Assembly (NCBI RefSeq): GCF_042180575.1
Contig: NZ_CP170094.1
Location: 4,216,001 to 4,280,000, forward strand
DNA length: 64,000 bases
Source of the DNA: Bernardetia sp042180575
Lineage (GTDB): Bacteria; Bacteroidota; Bacteroidia; Cytophagales; Bernardetiaceae
Direction of reading: 5' to 3'
Shown: positions 1 to 7,293 of the stretch, piece by piece
Layout of the letters: each line of letters starts with the position of its first letter
Numbering within the stretch: the first letter of the stretch is position 1
Notes under the pieces: generated by a model
The model's database searches: none
What the model saw: only the letters and a program-made list of their open reading frames with translations
Told to the model about the DNA's origin: nothing
Program-made: the position numbers and the translations under genes

Positions 1-40
1 TAATAGGGAAATCGTTTATTGAGAAATTGAAGTAACCTTT

Positions 41-74
41 AAACCTATAAGGTTTTCAAAAACCTTATAGGTTT
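41..74. terminator. 16-bp perfect hairpin near left edge
   Basis: A perfect 16-bp inverted repeat (41-56 against 59-74) with a 2-nt loop. It probably ends a gene left of the window. The run after the stem is not T-rich, so factor-independent termination is uncertain. Confidence 0.45.
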
Positions 75-122
75 GGTTAAAATACGTATCTTTCAGATTA
101 TTTTTATAACCTTTACTTACTT

Positions 123-147
123 TAGGAAAAGGCGTGCCTTTTCCCTA
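123..147. repeat. 25-bp palindromic repeat, copy 1
   Basis: Arms TAGGAAAAGGC and GCCTTTTCCCTA. The same palindrome occurs at 3322-3346 and 3394-3418. It lies just upstream of the symporter start, so it is probably transcribed as a hairpin in that leader. Confidence 0.7.
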
Positions 148-158
148 CTTTTTCTAAT

Positions 159-1919
159 ATGATACTTGAACTTGCCGACTGGCTCATCATCGTTTCTTTT
201 CTACTTCTTACTTTAGGAATCGGAATTTACTACACCAAAAAAGCAAGTGGCTCAACCGAAGATTTTTTTCTCGGTGGTCGTAATCTTCCTTGGTGGGTGG
301 CTGGTACTTCGATGGTGGCTACTACTTTTGCAGCCGATACACCTCTTTTGGTAACTGAACTGGTTGTAAAAAATGGAATTAGTGGAAACTGGCTTTGGTG
401 GAACGGACTAATTGGAGGAATGCTCACTACTTTTCTTTTTGCAAAATTATGGCGAAAAGCAAAAGTTATTACTGATTTAGAATTTATAGAATTGCGCTAT
501 TCTGGAAAAGCTGCTGAGTTTTTGCGTGGTTTTCGTGCCGTTTATTTAGGGCTTTTTTTTAATGCTGTTATTATTGCGTGGGTAAATTTTGCCTTAGCTG
601 CCCTTTTGCATGTATTTTTTGATATTCCAGAAGAACAGACCATTTTTTATGTTGCTGCTGCAATGGTTATTGTAGTTATTTATTCTAGTCTTTCGGGTCT
701 TTTGGGTGTTGCTATTACGGATGTTTTGCAGTTTGTTTTGGCAATGACAGGGTGTATTGTTCTTACTTATTTGGTTTTGGATAGTCCAAAAATTGGTGGT
801 ATGGCAGGTTTGGTAGAAAAATTACCAGCAAATACACTTAATTTTTTCCCTCAAATTGGTGGCGAAAGTGGTAATGGATTACTACAAAATAGTGTTCAGA
901 TGCTTACTATTAGTTTGGCTACTTTTTTTGCTTATGTTGGGATTCAATGGTGGGCAAGTTGGTATCCAGGGGCAGAACCAGGGGGAGGTGGATATGTGGT
1001 GCAGCGCATGATGTCTGCCAAAGATGAAGAACATGCTTTTAAAGCAACATTGTTTTTTCAATTAGCTCATTATGGTTTGCGTCCTTGGGTTTGGATTTTG
1101 GTGGCACTTTCGGCTATTATTTTATATCCAAATCCTGCTGAAGGAAAAGAAGGTTTAGGTTATGTAATGGCAATGAAAGAGTTTTTGCCTGCTGGCTGGC
1201 GTGGGCTTTTATTGGTTGCTTTTTTTGCTGCTTATATGAGTACGATTTCTACACAATTAAACTGGGGAGCAAGTTATGTAATCAATGATTTGTATCAGCG
1301 TTTTTACAAACCAAAGGCAAGTTCGAAAGAATTGGTAACAGCTTCAAGAATTGCTACACTTGTAATTATGCTTGTCGGACTTTTTGCCACTACACAAGTA
1401 ACTTCGCTAAAAGATGCCTTTGAATTTTTGATAGAAGCAGGAGCAGGACTAGGAGCAGTTTTGATTTTGCGTTGGTATTGGTGGAGAATAAATGTTTTTA
1501 GTGAACTTGCTGCTACGATTGCGCCAATGATTGGAATTCTTTTGAATAGAACTGTTTTACATTTAGAATCTCCTTATTCCTTATTTTTTATTTTAGGATT
1601 TACGACAGTTAGTTGGGTGTTGATTACATTTTTGACAAAACCTACTGACGAGCAAACCTTACAAAAATTTTATGAGCGAGTTCGCCCTCAAGGAAGCTGG
1701 AAACCAATTCGTATTTCATTGAATCTTCCGAAACCAAAAAATCAGTTACCATATATGATTGCAGCTTGGTTTGTCGGAATTGCTTTAGGATATAGCTTTT
1801 TGTTTGGAATTGGATATGCTATTTTTTCTAAATGGACACTTTTTGGAATTTCTCTTGTGATTTTTGTAGGAAGTATTTTGGCTATAAATTGGCTTGTCAA
1901 AAAAATTGCAGAAGAATAA
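159..1919 (+). CDS. Sodium:solute symporter, SSS family
   Basis: A 586-residue polytopic membrane protein. The N-terminal segment has the SSS-family order: a first helix, then a soluble stretch with EDFFLGGRNLPWW, followed by the TSMVATTFAADTP helix. About 13 hydrophobic segments can be counted, matching the LeuT-like SSS fold. These carriers couple Na+ entry to uptake of sugars, amino acids, vitamins or other anions across the inner membrane; the substrate cannot be read from the sequence. The C-terminal part (from about residue 500) has a soluble loop followed by two helices. The ATG follows the 25-bp palindrome directly. The gene stands alone, with a GNAT gene 126 bp downstream on the same strand. 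Confidence 0.9.
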   Translation: MILELADWLIIVSFLLLTLGIGIYYTKKASGSTEDFFLGGRNLPWWVAGTSMVATTFAADTPLLVTELVVKNGISGNWLWWNGLIGGMLTTFLFAKLWRKAKVITDLEFIELRYSGKAAEFLRGFRAVYLGLFFNAVIIAWVNFALAALLHVFFDIPEEQTIFYVAAAMVIVVIYSSLSGLLGVAITDVLQFVLAMTGCIVLTYLVLDSPKIGGMAGLVEKLPANTLNFFPQIGGESGNGLLQNSVQMLTISLATFFAYVGIQWWASWYPGAEPGGGGYVVQRMMSAKDEEHAFKATLFFQLAHYGLRPWVWILVALSAIILYPNPAEGKEGLGYVMAMKEFLPAGWRGLLLVAFFAAYMSTISTQLNWGASYVINDLYQRFYKPKASSKELVTASRIATLVIMLVGLFATTQVTSLKDAFEFLIEAGAGLGAVLILRWYWWRINVFSELAATIAPMIGILLNRTVLHLESPYSLFFILGFTTVSWVLITFLTKPTDEQTLQKFYERVRPQGSWKPIRISLNLPKPKNQLPYMIAAWFVGIALGYSFLFGIGYAIFSKWTLFGISLVIFVGSILAINWLVKKIAEE

Positions 1920-2044
1920 GACAATTTTATCTAAAATTTGTTATCTTCGAAATAGTGTAGTGTACCTTTTATAGGTGCAAATACGTACCGTATATTTTCG
2001 TGTTCGTATATTTTTGCAAAAATGACTAAAAAGAAGACAGAAAA

Positions 2045-2590
2045 ATGATAAGCTCTATTCCTATTACCCTTCCAGTTTTAGAAGATTCAGAACGGTTAGA
2101 ATACGAACAGATAGACTGGCATAATTACCGAAAATTACTCTCTATGTTTGAAAAAGATAGAAGTATTTTTGTTATGAATGATTATAAAACAATAGACCAA
2201 TTAGAAGAGTATATAGATTATCAACTTAATTTTGCTCAATATTCTTTCAAAAGAGGTGCAGCAGATTGGTTTTATAAAAGCAAGAAAACAGGCGAGTATA
2301 TTGGTGTTTTTAATCTTTATGATTTGAGTAAAGAAAAGCTAAATGACAATCACAAACGCTGTACAATAGGTTTTGCCACAACCGAAAAACACCGAGAACA
2401 ATATTATACGTTGGAAGCTATCGAAACATTTAAAGAAGCTATTTTTACTCAATTAGACAAAAATAATATTCTTTCTTATACTACAAAAGAAAATATTGCA
2501 ACCATAGAATTGCTTCAACGAGCAGGTTTTCAGAAAAGTGAAGGAGATTATATCCATAAAGAATATGTTTATTATGAGCTTTTTAGATAA
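2045..2590 (+). CDS. GNAT-family N-acetyltransferase (RimJ/RimL-like)
   Basis: A 181-residue protein with a GNAT layout: an N-terminal strand/helix region, a central strand block (YIGVFNLYDL), the IGFATTEKHREQYYTLEA segment matching the acetyl-CoA pyrophosphate-loop region, and a C-terminal NIATIELLQRAGF motif typical of RimJ/RimL-type enzymes. It would transfer an acetyl group to an amine on a protein or small molecule; the target is unknown. An 8-codon reading frame (2022-2048) lies just upstream, and its TGA overlaps this ATG as ATGA. A -7-like box TATTTTTG sits at 2009-2016. The gene is convergent with mscL, only 10 bp away. Confidence 0.85.
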   Translation: MISSIPITLPVLEDSERLEYEQIDWHNYRKLLSMFEKDRSIFVMNDYKTIDQLEEYIDYQLNFAQYSFKRGAADWFYKSKKTGEYIGVFNLYDLSKEKLNDNHKRCTIGFATTEKHREQYYTLEAIETFKEAIFTQLDKNNILSYTTKENIATIELLQRAGFQKSEGDYIHKEYVYYELFR

Positions 2591-2600
2591 AAAATAACTT

Positions 2601-3065
2601 TCAATCTTCATTTGCAGAATTTTGTTCTTCTTCTATTTTATTTGGTGTTTCTTTTTTCAATAAATCTCTAATTTCTGTCAAAAGTAAAATATCTTGAGGT
2701 GTTGGTGTCTCTGTGTTTTCTGTGTCTTCAGATTTCTTTTTGAGTGAATTAAAGGCTTTTACGACTGTGAAAATACAAAGAGCAATTATCAAAAATTGGA
2801 TTATGATATTGATAAAATTACCATAATTGATACTTACAGCTTCTTCAATTACTTTTCCTGCTTTATCTAAAACAGCATCTTTGAGTACAAATTTTAGATT
2901 AGCAAAATCAATTCCTCCTGTCAAAACTCCAATAGGAGGCATAATAATATCATTTACAAGAGAAGTAACAATTTTACCAAAAGCACCTCCAATAATTACA
3001 CCGACAGCCAAATCAATGACATTTCCTTTGACTGAAAAATCTTTAAATTCTTTTATAAAACCCAT
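2601..3065 (-). CDS. mscL: Large-conductance mechanosensitive channel MscL
   Basis: At 154 residues it is slightly longer than the roughly 136 of E. coli MscL. The N-terminal amphipathic helix MGFIKEFKDFSVKGN and the pore helix with DLAVGVIIGGAFGKIVTSLVNDIIMPPIG are diagnostic. A second membrane helix (IIIQFLIIALCIFTVVKAF) and a charged C-terminal bundle with LLTEIRDLLK follow. MscL opens under membrane tension and releases solutes on hypo-osmotic shock. The C-terminus carries an extra acidic and polar tail. It stands alone, convergent with the upstream acetyltransferase. Confidence 0.97.
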   Translation of the reverse strand: MGFIKEFKDFSVKGNVIDLAVGVIIGGAFGKIVTSLVNDIIMPPIGVLTGGIDFANLKFVLKDAVLDKAGKVIEEAVSINYGNFINIIIQFLIIALCIFTVVKAFNSLKKKSEDTENTETPTPQDILLLTEIRDLLKKETPNKIEEEQNSANED

Positions 3066-3187
3066 TTTTTATTAATAATTAATAAACACGAAATTCTGTT
3101 TCTTGTACAGAAAAACCAAAAATGGATTGAATAGTTTTTAGATTCAAAAATATTTTTTTGCTTTTAGATAATGTCTGTTTTAAAATA

Positions 3188-3226
3188 AAAAAAGACTTTC
3201 TACATTGCTGTAAAAAGTCTTTTTTT
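3188..3226 (-). terminator. AT-rich hairpin flanked by A and T runs
   Basis: AAAAGACTTT and AAAGTCTTTT arms face each other across a short loop in which TAC/GTA can extend the stem. T runs occur on both strands, so it can terminate in either direction. It is best placed for transcripts arriving from the minus-strand gene at 3506-4654. Confidence 0.45.
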
Positions 3227-3321
3227 TATATTTTGAGGTTCTCTGACAATTTTTGCACTTTGTTCTAATTATGAGATATTTGAATGTTATTCATTTTGTT
3301 ATATCTAGTGATTTTTATTTG

Positions 3322-3346
3322 TAGGGAAAAGGCACGCCTTTTCCTA
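3322..3346. repeat. 25-bp palindromic repeat, copy 2
   Basis: Arms TAGGGAAAAGGC and GCCTTTTCCTA around a 2-nt centre, inside the MITE at 3237-3479. Confidence 0.7.
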
Positions 3347-3393
3347 AAATAGCCGTTTATAGTTTAATTTGGAGTATAAAATTTCCTACTGGG

Positions 3394-3418
3394 TAGGAAA
3401 AGACGTGTCTTTTCCCTA
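3394..3418. repeat. 25-bp palindromic repeat, copy 3
   Basis: TAGGAAAAGAC and GTCTTTTCCCTA arms. One stem base pair is changed on both sides relative to copy 1 (GGC/GCC to GAC/GTC), so the hairpin is preserved by compensatory change. Confidence 0.7.
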
Positions 3419-3505
3419 CAATTCTCAAAATATCAAATGATAGACGAAAATGAGTAGGTGCAAAAATTGTCAAAGAACCTATTTTGATTCTTTTAAAGAG
3501 AAAAA

Positions 3506-4654
3506 TTATTCTCCTCCACCTCTACGTGAACGGCTGCTTCCACCTCCACTGCGTCCTCCTCCAGATTTGCTTCTAGAGTTTCCACCAGAACTACGAGTAG
3601 AACTTCCACTTCTGTTATTCGAACGAGTGTTTGAACTTCCACTTGTGCTTGTGTTATTTCTGCGATTTTGGTTTGTATTGGTACGAGTGTTTGTTCTTGT
3701 GTTTCCACCTGTATTGGTGTTGCTTCCTCCTTGAGTGCTGTAATTATTTCTGTTGTTACGGTCACTTCTTGTATTCTGACCATTAGCACTTCCTCCAAGA
3801 GTTCCTCCTGTGCGATTGTTGTTATTGTCTATCTTTGTAGGAATTATTACTCCTCCACCTCTACGTTGGCGTGCTGCTGTAACGCTTTGGCTACGTGTAT
3901 CTCCTCTATATTCTCTGTCACAAGCATTCCATACATTGTTGTTCCAGTTATTGTTTCTCCAACCATTATTCCAAGAGTTTCCATAGCCATAATAACCATT
4001 TCCCCAGCCTCTACTCCAATAAGGGTCATTCCAACGATTCCAGTTATTTCCATATCCATACGACCAGCCAGAGTTCCAGCCATAACGAGAAGACCAACCT
4101 ACTGACCAACCCGAATTCCAACCGTTATTCCAGTTATTTCCCCAGCCATTATTAAAACCTCCTCTGTTCCAGTTGTTATTATAACCACCACCACAAGGAT
4201 TAGAATAGCCACAAGGATTTGTAACAATTACATTACCACAAGGATTTGCTCCACACGGATTGTTGAATTGATTAAACTGTCCACAATCATTACAATTTTG
4301 TTGCTGGTAAGGTGTGTATGTGGGTGTAAAAGTAGAAGTTTGTGCTTCTTGAGCATCTAATTTTGCTCTTATTTCGGCTTGTTGTGCATATTCTGCTTCT
4401 GCTCTTGCACGAGCTTCATCAGCACGTTGTTGAGCTAGAGCTGCTTCTTTTTCTTTTTTATTAGATAAGGCTACACGGTCTTTTTTCGAACCATAAACAT
4501 CATCATAATCATAATCTTGAGCTACAGCATTTGAAGAAAAGAGAACAAATGCTACCAAAATGCCTATGATAGAAGATATAGGTAAGGGAGGTGAACCGAT
4601 AATCGAACCAATGATTTGGTGCGACTTTGTTTTATTTTTGCTTGTATTTTTCAT
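3506..4654 (-). CDS. Exported low-complexity Asn/Trp/Gly/Arg-rich protein
   Basis: A 382-residue protein with no recognised domain. A long basic N-terminus precedes a hydrophobic stretch (residues about 27-44) ending SSNAVAQ, so export is likely; there is no other Met to start from. Then come an acidic DYDYDD segment, an Ala/Glu/Arg-rich helix (about 55-100) and a Cys-Gly section with four NPCG repeats. The centre is an array of NNW/GWN/GYG repeats, and the tail is built from Arg, Ser, Gly, Asn and Thr. Such composition suggests a surface or matrix protein that is intrinsically disordered, but the function is unknown. Its stop is only 19 bp from the right target-site repeat of the MITE. Long antisense frames here are composition artefacts. 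Confidence 0.7.
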   Translation of the reverse strand: MKNTSKNKTKSHQIIGSIIGSPPLPISSIIGILVAFVLFSSNAVAQDYDYDDVYGSKKDRVALSNKKEKEAALAQQRADEARARAEAEYAQQAEIRAKLDAQEAQTSTFTPTYTPYQQQNCNDCGQFNQFNNPCGANPCGNVIVTNPCGYSNPCGGGYNNNWNRGGFNNGWGNNWNNGWNSGWSVGWSSRYGWNSGWSYGYGNNWNRWNDPYWSRGWGNGYYGYGNSWNNGWRNNNWNNNVWNACDREYRGDTRSQSVTAARQRRGGGVIIPTKIDNNNNRTGGTLGGSANGQNTRSDRNNRNNYSTQGGSNTNTGGNTRTNTRTNTNQNRRNNTSTSGSSNTRSNNRSGSSTRSSGGNSRSKSGGGRSGGGSSRSRRGGGE

Positions 4655-4998
4655 AATATTATAGGTATAGTTTGAATGTATTTGATATTTAGTAATATAC
4701 TAATTGTTGGCTTAATTTATTTGAAAAAGCTGCCATTAAGGACTAATTTCTGATTTTTAGGTAACCTTTCTGCTTAATTAACTCAAAAATGATGCTTCTG
4801 TTACTTATTAGATGCAAAAGTTTGGCAATACGTTGCATCAAGGGTAAAATTTTTTGTTAAAATCTGACAAATAAGTCTAGTAAAATTAAACCTTTAGGAT
4901 TTTGCTAGATAATTGTACCTACAAATACTTTCAAATTTCTATCTTTGTAAATCGTTAGAAATAGCCAATAAACACAAAAACTAAAACAAAACTGATTT
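4655..4998. other. 344-bp divergent intergenic region
   Basis: No gene is seen. It must hold promoters for the Asn-rich gene (minus) and bshB1 (plus). Visible elements are a 7-bp inverted repeat GATGCAA/TTGCATC (4811-4817 and 4833-4839) and a -7 box TATCTTTG at 4940-4947. Confidence 0.5.
4940..4947 (+). promoter_or_regulatory. Bacteroidota -7 box for bshB1
   Basis: TATCTTTG matches TAnnTTTG exactly. The nearest TTG (4913-4915) is 24 nt upstream, slightly beyond the usual spacing. It is 52 nt before the bshB1 ATG. Confidence 0.5.
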
Positions 4999-5736
4999 AT
5001 GAGTAATCAAGATATAAAATTAGACATTCTTGCCCTTGCTGCCCATCCAGACGATGTAGAACTTAGCTGTTCGGGAACACTTTTAGCAGCAGCAGCAAAA
5101 GGAAAAAAAATAGGAATTGTAGATTTTACACGAGGCGAATTAGGTTCAAGAGGAAGCGCAGAAATTCGTGATGTAGAGGCTCAAAACTCTGGAAAAATAT
5201 TAGGACTTGATATACGAGAAAATTTAGCTTTTAGAGATGGCTTTTTTTATGATGACAACGAACATAGAATGAAAGTAATTCAAGCTATCCGACGATTCAG
5301 ACCAGAAATGGTTTTGATAAATGCACCTTCAGACCGACACCCTGACCACGGAAAAGGCGCAGAACTCTCAAAAACATCATGCTTTTTGAGTGGACTTATC
5401 AAAATAGAAACTGAATGGGAAGGCAAAAAGCAAGAACATTGGCGACCAAAACATGTCTATCATTATATTCAAAGTAATATGCTTGTTCCTGATTTTGTGG
5501 TGGATGTAACTCCGTTTTGGGAACAAAAAATGAAATCTGTTATGGCTTTTGAATCTCAATTTCATAATCCAAATTATCAGTCTGATGAAGAAGAAACCTT
5601 TATTTCTTCGCCTCGTTTTGTTCAGTTTTTAGAAGCACGAGCAAAAGAATTTGGACAAGCCATTCAAGTAAATTATGGAGAAGGATTTATCAAAACAGCA
5701 CAACTTGGAGTAAAAGATATTACAGATTTGATTTGA
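4999..5736 (+). CDS. bshB1: Bacillithiol biosynthesis deacetylase BshB1
   Basis: A 245-residue LmbE/PIG-L-fold zinc hydrolase. The motif AHPDD (His16, Asp18, Asp19) and the later DRHPDHG segment (His114, Asp116, His117) supply the zinc ligands and the catalytic acid. TRGELGSRGS (44-53) is the substrate-loop signature of the BshB1 subfamily. The enzyme removes the acetyl group from GlcNAc-malate to give GlcN-malate, the second step of bacillithiol synthesis in the cytosol. Length and motif order match the family. No bshA or bshC is present in the window. A hairpin follows the stop. Confidence 0.92.
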   Translation: MSNQDIKLDILALAAHPDDVELSCSGTLLAAAAKGKKIGIVDFTRGELGSRGSAEIRDVEAQNSGKILGLDIRENLAFRDGFFYDDNEHRMKVIQAIRRFRPEMVLINAPSDRHPDHGKGAELSKTSCFLSGLIKIETEWEGKKQEHWRPKHVYHYIQSNMLVPDFVVDVTPFWEQKMKSVMAFESQFHNPNYQSDEEETFISSPRFVQFLEARAKEFGQAIQVNYGEGFIKTAQLGVKDITDLI

Positions 5737-5757
5737 ACCTTTTATAAAATATCTTTG
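5727..5757 (+). promoter_or_regulatory. Predicted promoter before the MATE gene
   Basis: TTTG (5727-5730), a 19-nt spacer and TATCTTTG (5750-5757) fit the Bacteroidota consensus. The -33 box overlaps the 3' end of bshB1. Transcription would start near 5764, just ahead of the hairpin at 5770-5804. Confidence 0.5.
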
Positions 5758-5769
5758 TCTTATTAAGTT

Positions 5770-5814
5770 AGACCCTAAGGGTTTCCAAAAAATCTTTAGG
5801 GTCTTTGTTTTTAT
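5770..5814 (+). terminator. Hairpin terminator downstream of bshB1
   Basis: AGACCCTAA (5770-5778) pairs with TTAGGGTCT (5796-5804) and is followed by a T-rich run. It ends bshB1 transcripts. Because a promoter-like sequence lies just upstream, it could also act as an attenuator for the MATE gene. Confidence 0.65.
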
Positions 5815-5834
5815 TAATTTTGTCCTCTTCATTT

Positions 5835-5860
5835 TTGGTGTTTTAGCGTAGCGACATCAA
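5835..5860. repeat. Palindrome with TTTTAGCGTAGCGACA core, copy 1
   Basis: TTGGTGT and ACATCAA arms surround a core shared word for word with the palindrome at 26146-26177. It lies 16 bp before the MATE start. Confidence 0.6.
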
Positions 5861-5875
5861 CAATAAAATTTTTCA

Positions 5876-7219
5876 ATGATGAAAAACTACCTTTTCTACT
5901 TCAAAAAACATATTCGCTTATCTTCACCAATCATTCTAGGGCAAATTACGACAGTCTTGATTGCGCTTTCAGATACAATAATGGTGGGGAATTATGATAC
6001 GGTTGCGCTTGCTTCGGCAGCTTTTGCAAATAGTGCCATTTTTACTTTTGCTACTTTCGGAATTGGTCTCACTTATGGTTTGAAACCTCCTGTGGCAAAT
6101 GCTTATGCAGCTCAAAACTTCCCCCTTTGTGCCAAATATTTACAAAATGGAATGGTACTTTATGCCCTTATAAGTACGCTCATGTGGCTCGGTTTTGAGA
6201 TGGCAATTCCATTTTTGGATTATCTTGATCAACCTCCTGCAGTTGTTGTTTTGGCAATTCCATATTATCGTTTGGTGGCTCTTTCTATTATTCCTTGGTT
6301 TTTATTTTTGGCGTTACAGCAGTTTTCAGAGGCTCTAACAAAGACAAAAGTACCGATGAGTGTTAATATTTTATCTTGTGTAGTCAATATTATTCTTAAT
6401 TATTTACTCATTTTTGGCAAGTTTGGTTTTCCCGAATTAGGACTTGTTGGTGCAGGAATAGCTACTCTTGTATCTCGTATTTTGATGTTAGTTGTAATGT
6501 TAGTTATCTTTTTTGGGTTGCCATTTTTTAGACAGTTTATTGATTTTACATTTTCTTTTTCAGTCTTTTCGAAAGAAATTTTTAAGAAATTACTCAATAT
6601 TGGAGTTCCTATTGGTATGCAAATGGTTTTTGAAAGTGGTGCGTTTGGTGTCGCTGCAATTATGACAGGTTGGATTAGCAAAGAAGCTTTAGCTGCACAT
6701 CAAATTGCCCTAAATATTGCCTTTACTACTTTTATGGTGGCTGTTGGTCTTTCACAAGGAACTACTGTTGCGATAGCTAATTTAGTAGGAAAAAATAATC
6801 TTTCAGAAATCAAAATCACAGGTAGAAGTGCCGTTTATTTGATTGTGGTGTTTATGGCTGCAATGGCAGGATTGATATTTTTATTCAAAGGACAAATACC
6901 ACTTTGGTACATCAATGAAGCCGAACCAAATGCAGCACAAATTATCCAAATAACCATGCAACTCCTTATTATTGTAGCTGTTTTTCAGATGACAGATGGG
7001 ATACAAGTGGTTTCTGCAGGAAACCTTAGAGGTTTAGAAGATATTAAAGTTCCGACAGCGATTAGTCTTTTTGCATATTGGATAATCGGAATTGGTGGTG
7101 GATATATTTTAGCTTTCCCTTTAGAAATGGGAGTTACTGGTATTTGGTGGGGCTTGTGTTTGGGTTTGATAACATCTTCAATTTTGCTTACTTGGCGTTT
7201 TGAGAGAAAGAAATTTTGA
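5876..7219 (+). CDS. MATE-family multidrug/cation antiporter (NorM-like)
   Basis: A 447-residue protein with 12 predicted membrane helices in two homologous halves (about 1-225 and 235-447). The first helix region LSSPIILGQITTVLIALSDTIMVGNYD and the start of the second half VPIGMQMVFESGAFGVAAIMTGWISKEALAAHQ are typical MATE signatures, including the Asp after LIALS. It would export drugs or metabolites in exchange for Na+ or H+; the substrate is unknown. The second ATG-like codon is immediate (MMKN), so the exact start may be one codon later. It is a single gene, with a TPR regulator 74 bp downstream. Confidence 0.9.
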   Translation: MMKNYLFYFKKHIRLSSPIILGQITTVLIALSDTIMVGNYDTVALASAAFANSAIFTFATFGIGLTYGLKPPVANAYAAQNFPLCAKYLQNGMVLYALISTLMWLGFEMAIPFLDYLDQPPAVVVLAIPYYRLVALSIIPWFLFLALQQFSEALTKTKVPMSVNILSCVVNIILNYLLIFGKFGFPELGLVGAGIATLVSRILMLVVMLVIFFGLPFFRQFIDFTFSFSVFSKEIFKKLLNIGVPIGMQMVFESGAFGVAAIMTGWISKEALAAHQIALNIAFTTFMVAVGLSQGTTVAIANLVGKNNLSEIKITGRSAVYLIVVFMAAMAGLIFLFKGQIPLWYINEAEPNAAQIIQITMQLLIIVAVFQMTDGIQVVSAGNLRGLEDIKVPTAISLFAYWIIGIGGGYILAFPLEMGVTGIWWGLCLGLITSSILLTWRFERKKF

Positions 7220-7293
7220 GATAATAATTTTTAGTATTGAAGCTGTTTTAATTTACAGAAATTACCCTCTATCTAATTTTAACTGACAAAAAA

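Larger units (their letters stand above)
3237..3479. mobile_element. 243-bp MITE with ISL3-like ends and 8-bp target duplication
   Basis: The ends are 22-bp terminal inverted repeats (3237-3258 and 3458-3479) that differ at one base and begin GGTTCTYTGACAATTTT. They are flanked by an exact 8-bp direct repeat TATTTTGA (3229-3236 and 3480-3487). There is no transposase inside. The ends resemble those of the ISL3 element at 33848-35102 (GGTTCTTCCGACAATTT), and ISL3 elements make 8-bp duplications. The MITE is therefore probably moved by an ISL3-family transposase (inference). It contains two 25-bp palindromes. Confidence 0.8.

Noticed and set aside
3450..4155. Several long antisense frames rich in Pro/Leu or Cys/Ser opposite the Asn/Gly-rich gene
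   Set aside because: They mirror the low-complexity codons of the real gene; no promoter, start context or sensible composition supports them.
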